Positions 62,916 to 64,000 of a DNA stretch of 64,000 bases are shown one piece after another. Source of the stretch: JASBTN01 sp965228805 (GTDB lineage Bacteria > Pseudomonadota > Alphaproteobacteria > Rhodobacterales > Rhodobacteraceae). The position numbers and the translations under genes are program-made. The DNA is taken from the NCBI RefSeq assembly GCF_965228805.1, contig NZ_CBDDIE010000001.1, forward strand, positions 1-64,000, read 5' to 3'. How positions within the stretch are numbered: position 1 is the stretch's first letter; each line of letters starts with the position of its first letter. The notes under the pieces are model-generated. The model saw only the letters and a program-made list of their open reading frames with translations. It was not told the DNA's origin and did not search any database.

Positions 62916-63734
62916 ATGACGCGCGACGGAAAAGACCCGTTCGACAGTGCGCTTGCCGCGCTGCTGGCCCCGTTGGCGCGGGCCATGGTGGCGCATGGGG
63001 TGACCATCGGAACGGGCACCGAGGCGCTGAAATGCGCGCTCTTGCAGGCGGTGCTGGATGAGGAAGGCGAAGGTATCAGCGACAGCCGGGCGAGCCTTCA
63101 GACCGGGCTGCACCGCAAGGACGTGAAACGCCTGCGCGCCGAGGCACCCGACGAGGCCCCGCGCCGCCAGGCCAATGCCGCCGCCCTGGTGATCGGCCAC
63201 TGGGCCACCGACCCGGCCTATCAGGGCACGGATGGCGCGCCGCTCGACTTGCCGCGAAAGGGCAATGACGGGGGCGACCCCGGTTTCGACACTCTGATCC
63301 GCCACGCCCGGGTCGACATGGCCCCGGGCACCGTCCTGACCGCGCTGATCGACCAGGGCGTGGTCGAAGAAACCCCCGTCGGCACCCTGCGCCTGCTGAC
63401 CCATGCCTTCCTGCCCAAGGCCGGAAGCGCCGAACAGGTCGCCGCCTACCAGGCCACCCTGTCCGCCCATATGCAGGCCGCCACCCACAACCTCCTGGCC
63501 GGACCTGATCAGGCCCGCCATTTCGACCGCGCCCTGCGCTATTCCCACTTGTCGGCGGCGTCCGTCCGGGAATTGCACACATTGGCAGAGACCCGCGCAC
63601 AGGCCCTGCTGGAGGAGCTGAACACCCTTGCCCACGCGCTCCAGACGCGCGACGAAGAGGGCGAGGCCGACCCGACCGGTCGTTTCGCCTTGGGCACCTA
63701 TATCCTGCCCACCCCGCCCGAAAAGGACACGTGA
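62916..63734 (+). CDS. DUF6502 family protein
   Basis: A 272-residue protein from ATG 62916, behind AGAGGGGAAG. N-terminal LLAPLARAMVAHGVTIGTGTEALKCALLQAVLDE and SRASLQTGLHRKDVKRLRAE form a helical, DNA-binding-like part. The rest is helical and acidic, with no membrane segment. It fits DUF6502, conserved in alphaproteobacteria with unknown function. A longer frame from 62844 has no supporting site. It overlaps the next gene by GTGA, so the two work together. Confidence 0.75.
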   Translation: MTRDGKDPFDSALAALLAPLARAMVAHGVTIGTGTEALKCALLQAVLDEEGEGISDSRASLQTGLHRKDVKRLRAEAPDEAPRRQANAAALVIGHWATDPAYQGTDGAPLDLPRKGNDGGDPGFDTLIRHARVDMAPGTVLTALIDQGVVEETPVGTLRLLTHAFLPKAGSAEQVAAYQATLSAHMQAATHNLLAGPDQARHFDRALRYSHLSAASVRELHTLAETRAQALLEELNTLAHALQTRDEEGEADPTGRFALGTYILPTPPEKDT

Positions 63735-64000
63735 TCGTGCTGTATCGAGTTCTGGCCGTACTGCTTCTGCTCTCCCTGCCCCTTTGGGCAGAGGAAGAGC
63801 GTGAGGGCGGCATAATCGGAACCGGGATTGTCGGCACAATCACCCACCTGGGTTCGATCCATGTGAACGGGCAGCACATCCTGATCGACCCCGAGATGCC
63901 GGTCACCGGCGCCGTCCGACCGATGGTGGCGAGTGACCTGCAGCCGGGCCATACGGTCGCGGTGGTCGCCACGCAGGAAGGCAATGCCTGGCAGGCGCGG
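63731..64000 (+). CDS. DUF5666-type exported protein, N-terminal part (cut by window edge)
   Basis: A GTG at 63731 overlaps the previous stop (GTGA). Signal peptide VLYRVLAVLLLLSLPLWAEEE is followed by GIVGTITHLGSIHVNGQHILID and DLQPGHTVAVVATQEGNAW. The latter has the G-x-V/I...G-x-I-x-V-x-G pattern of the small beta-barrel DUF5666 domain. At least 90 residues are visible and the end is outside the window. Probably periplasmic; function unknown. Confidence 0.75.
   Translation, partial: MIVLYRVLAVLLLLSLPLWAEEEREGGIIGTGIVGTITHLGSIHVNGQHILIDPEMPVTGAVRPMVASDLQPGHTVAVVATQEGNAWQAR

Overview
This window looks like a chromosomal segment of a marine alphaproteobacterium of the Rhodobacterales (Roseobacter type). 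The evidence is its high GC, tightly overlapping ATGA/TGATG operons, gene content dominated by uptake and catabolism of amino acids and osmolytes, and a 'CCCCCGAGGATATTT'-type intergenic element that I recall from Rhodobacteraceae. No rRNA, tRNA, CRISPR array or transposase was seen.

Layout. (1) 1-3280: zinc-homeostasis operon on the minus strand (two COG0523 GTPases and a DUF1826 protein) behind a Zur-box-like palindrome. (2) 3434-8859: basic/polar amino-acid ABC transporter operon with an agmatinase and a chimeric MlrC/ornithine-cyclodeaminase ORF; its binding-protein gene carries a one-base frameshift. (3) 8978-16564: a scarred Rhs polymorphic-toxin island. A frameshifted LysR gene is cut and fused in frame to a 5'-truncated Rhs gene, followed by four displaced HINT pieces, three carrying different toxin tips with adjacent immunity-type genes, and ending in an Rhs-core scrap joined to a 3'-truncated hutI. 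(4) 16456-19782: the rest of a histidine-utilisation locus (hutI', hutF, hutC). (5) 19868-26381: DMFase-like protein, tandem CaiB/BaiF CoA-transferase, GlxA-type regulator and an FrhB-like Fe-S protein. (6) 26391-34153: an operon of sugar-type ABC transporter, tandem glycerophosphodiesterase, inositol-monophosphatase-like enzyme and LacI regulator, which I read as possible glycerophosphoinositol use. (7) 34743-37211: DeoR regulator and Na/Pi cotransporter. (8) 37290-46271: a lysine-degradation locus (Lrp regulator, lysine 6-dehydrogenase-like enzyme, aminoadipate-semialdehyde dehydrogenase, LysR, aminotransferase, glutaryl-CoA dehydrogenase, fused 2-oxoacid dehydrogenase E1), with an attenuator-like leader. 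(9) 46274-48939: small ORF, FabD-like protein, MmgE/PrpD protein. (10) 48936-53494: ectoine-degradation genes (doeA, an ArgE-type deacetylase, a class III aminotransferase, a GntR regulator). (11) 53541-59044: TPP riboswitch and thiC-thiO-thiS-thiG-thiE-thiF. (12) 59041-62754: enoyl-CoA hydratase, membrane flavin reductase and stand-alone adenylating enzyme. (13) 62916-64000: DUF6502 and DUF5666 proteins.

The most interesting region is the Rhs island. Two of its toxin tips look homologous and sit with three membrane-anchored proteins that share a pattern, which suggests a toxin/immunity family I cannot name. The chimeric and frameshifted genes at 4.8, 8.3, 9.26, 9.58 and 16.56 kb mean that assembly errors must be excluded before biology is inferred from those junctions. 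Lysine catabolism appears nearly complete in one cluster: lysine to aminoadipate semialdehyde, aminoadipate, oxoadipate, glutaryl-CoA and crotonyl-CoA.
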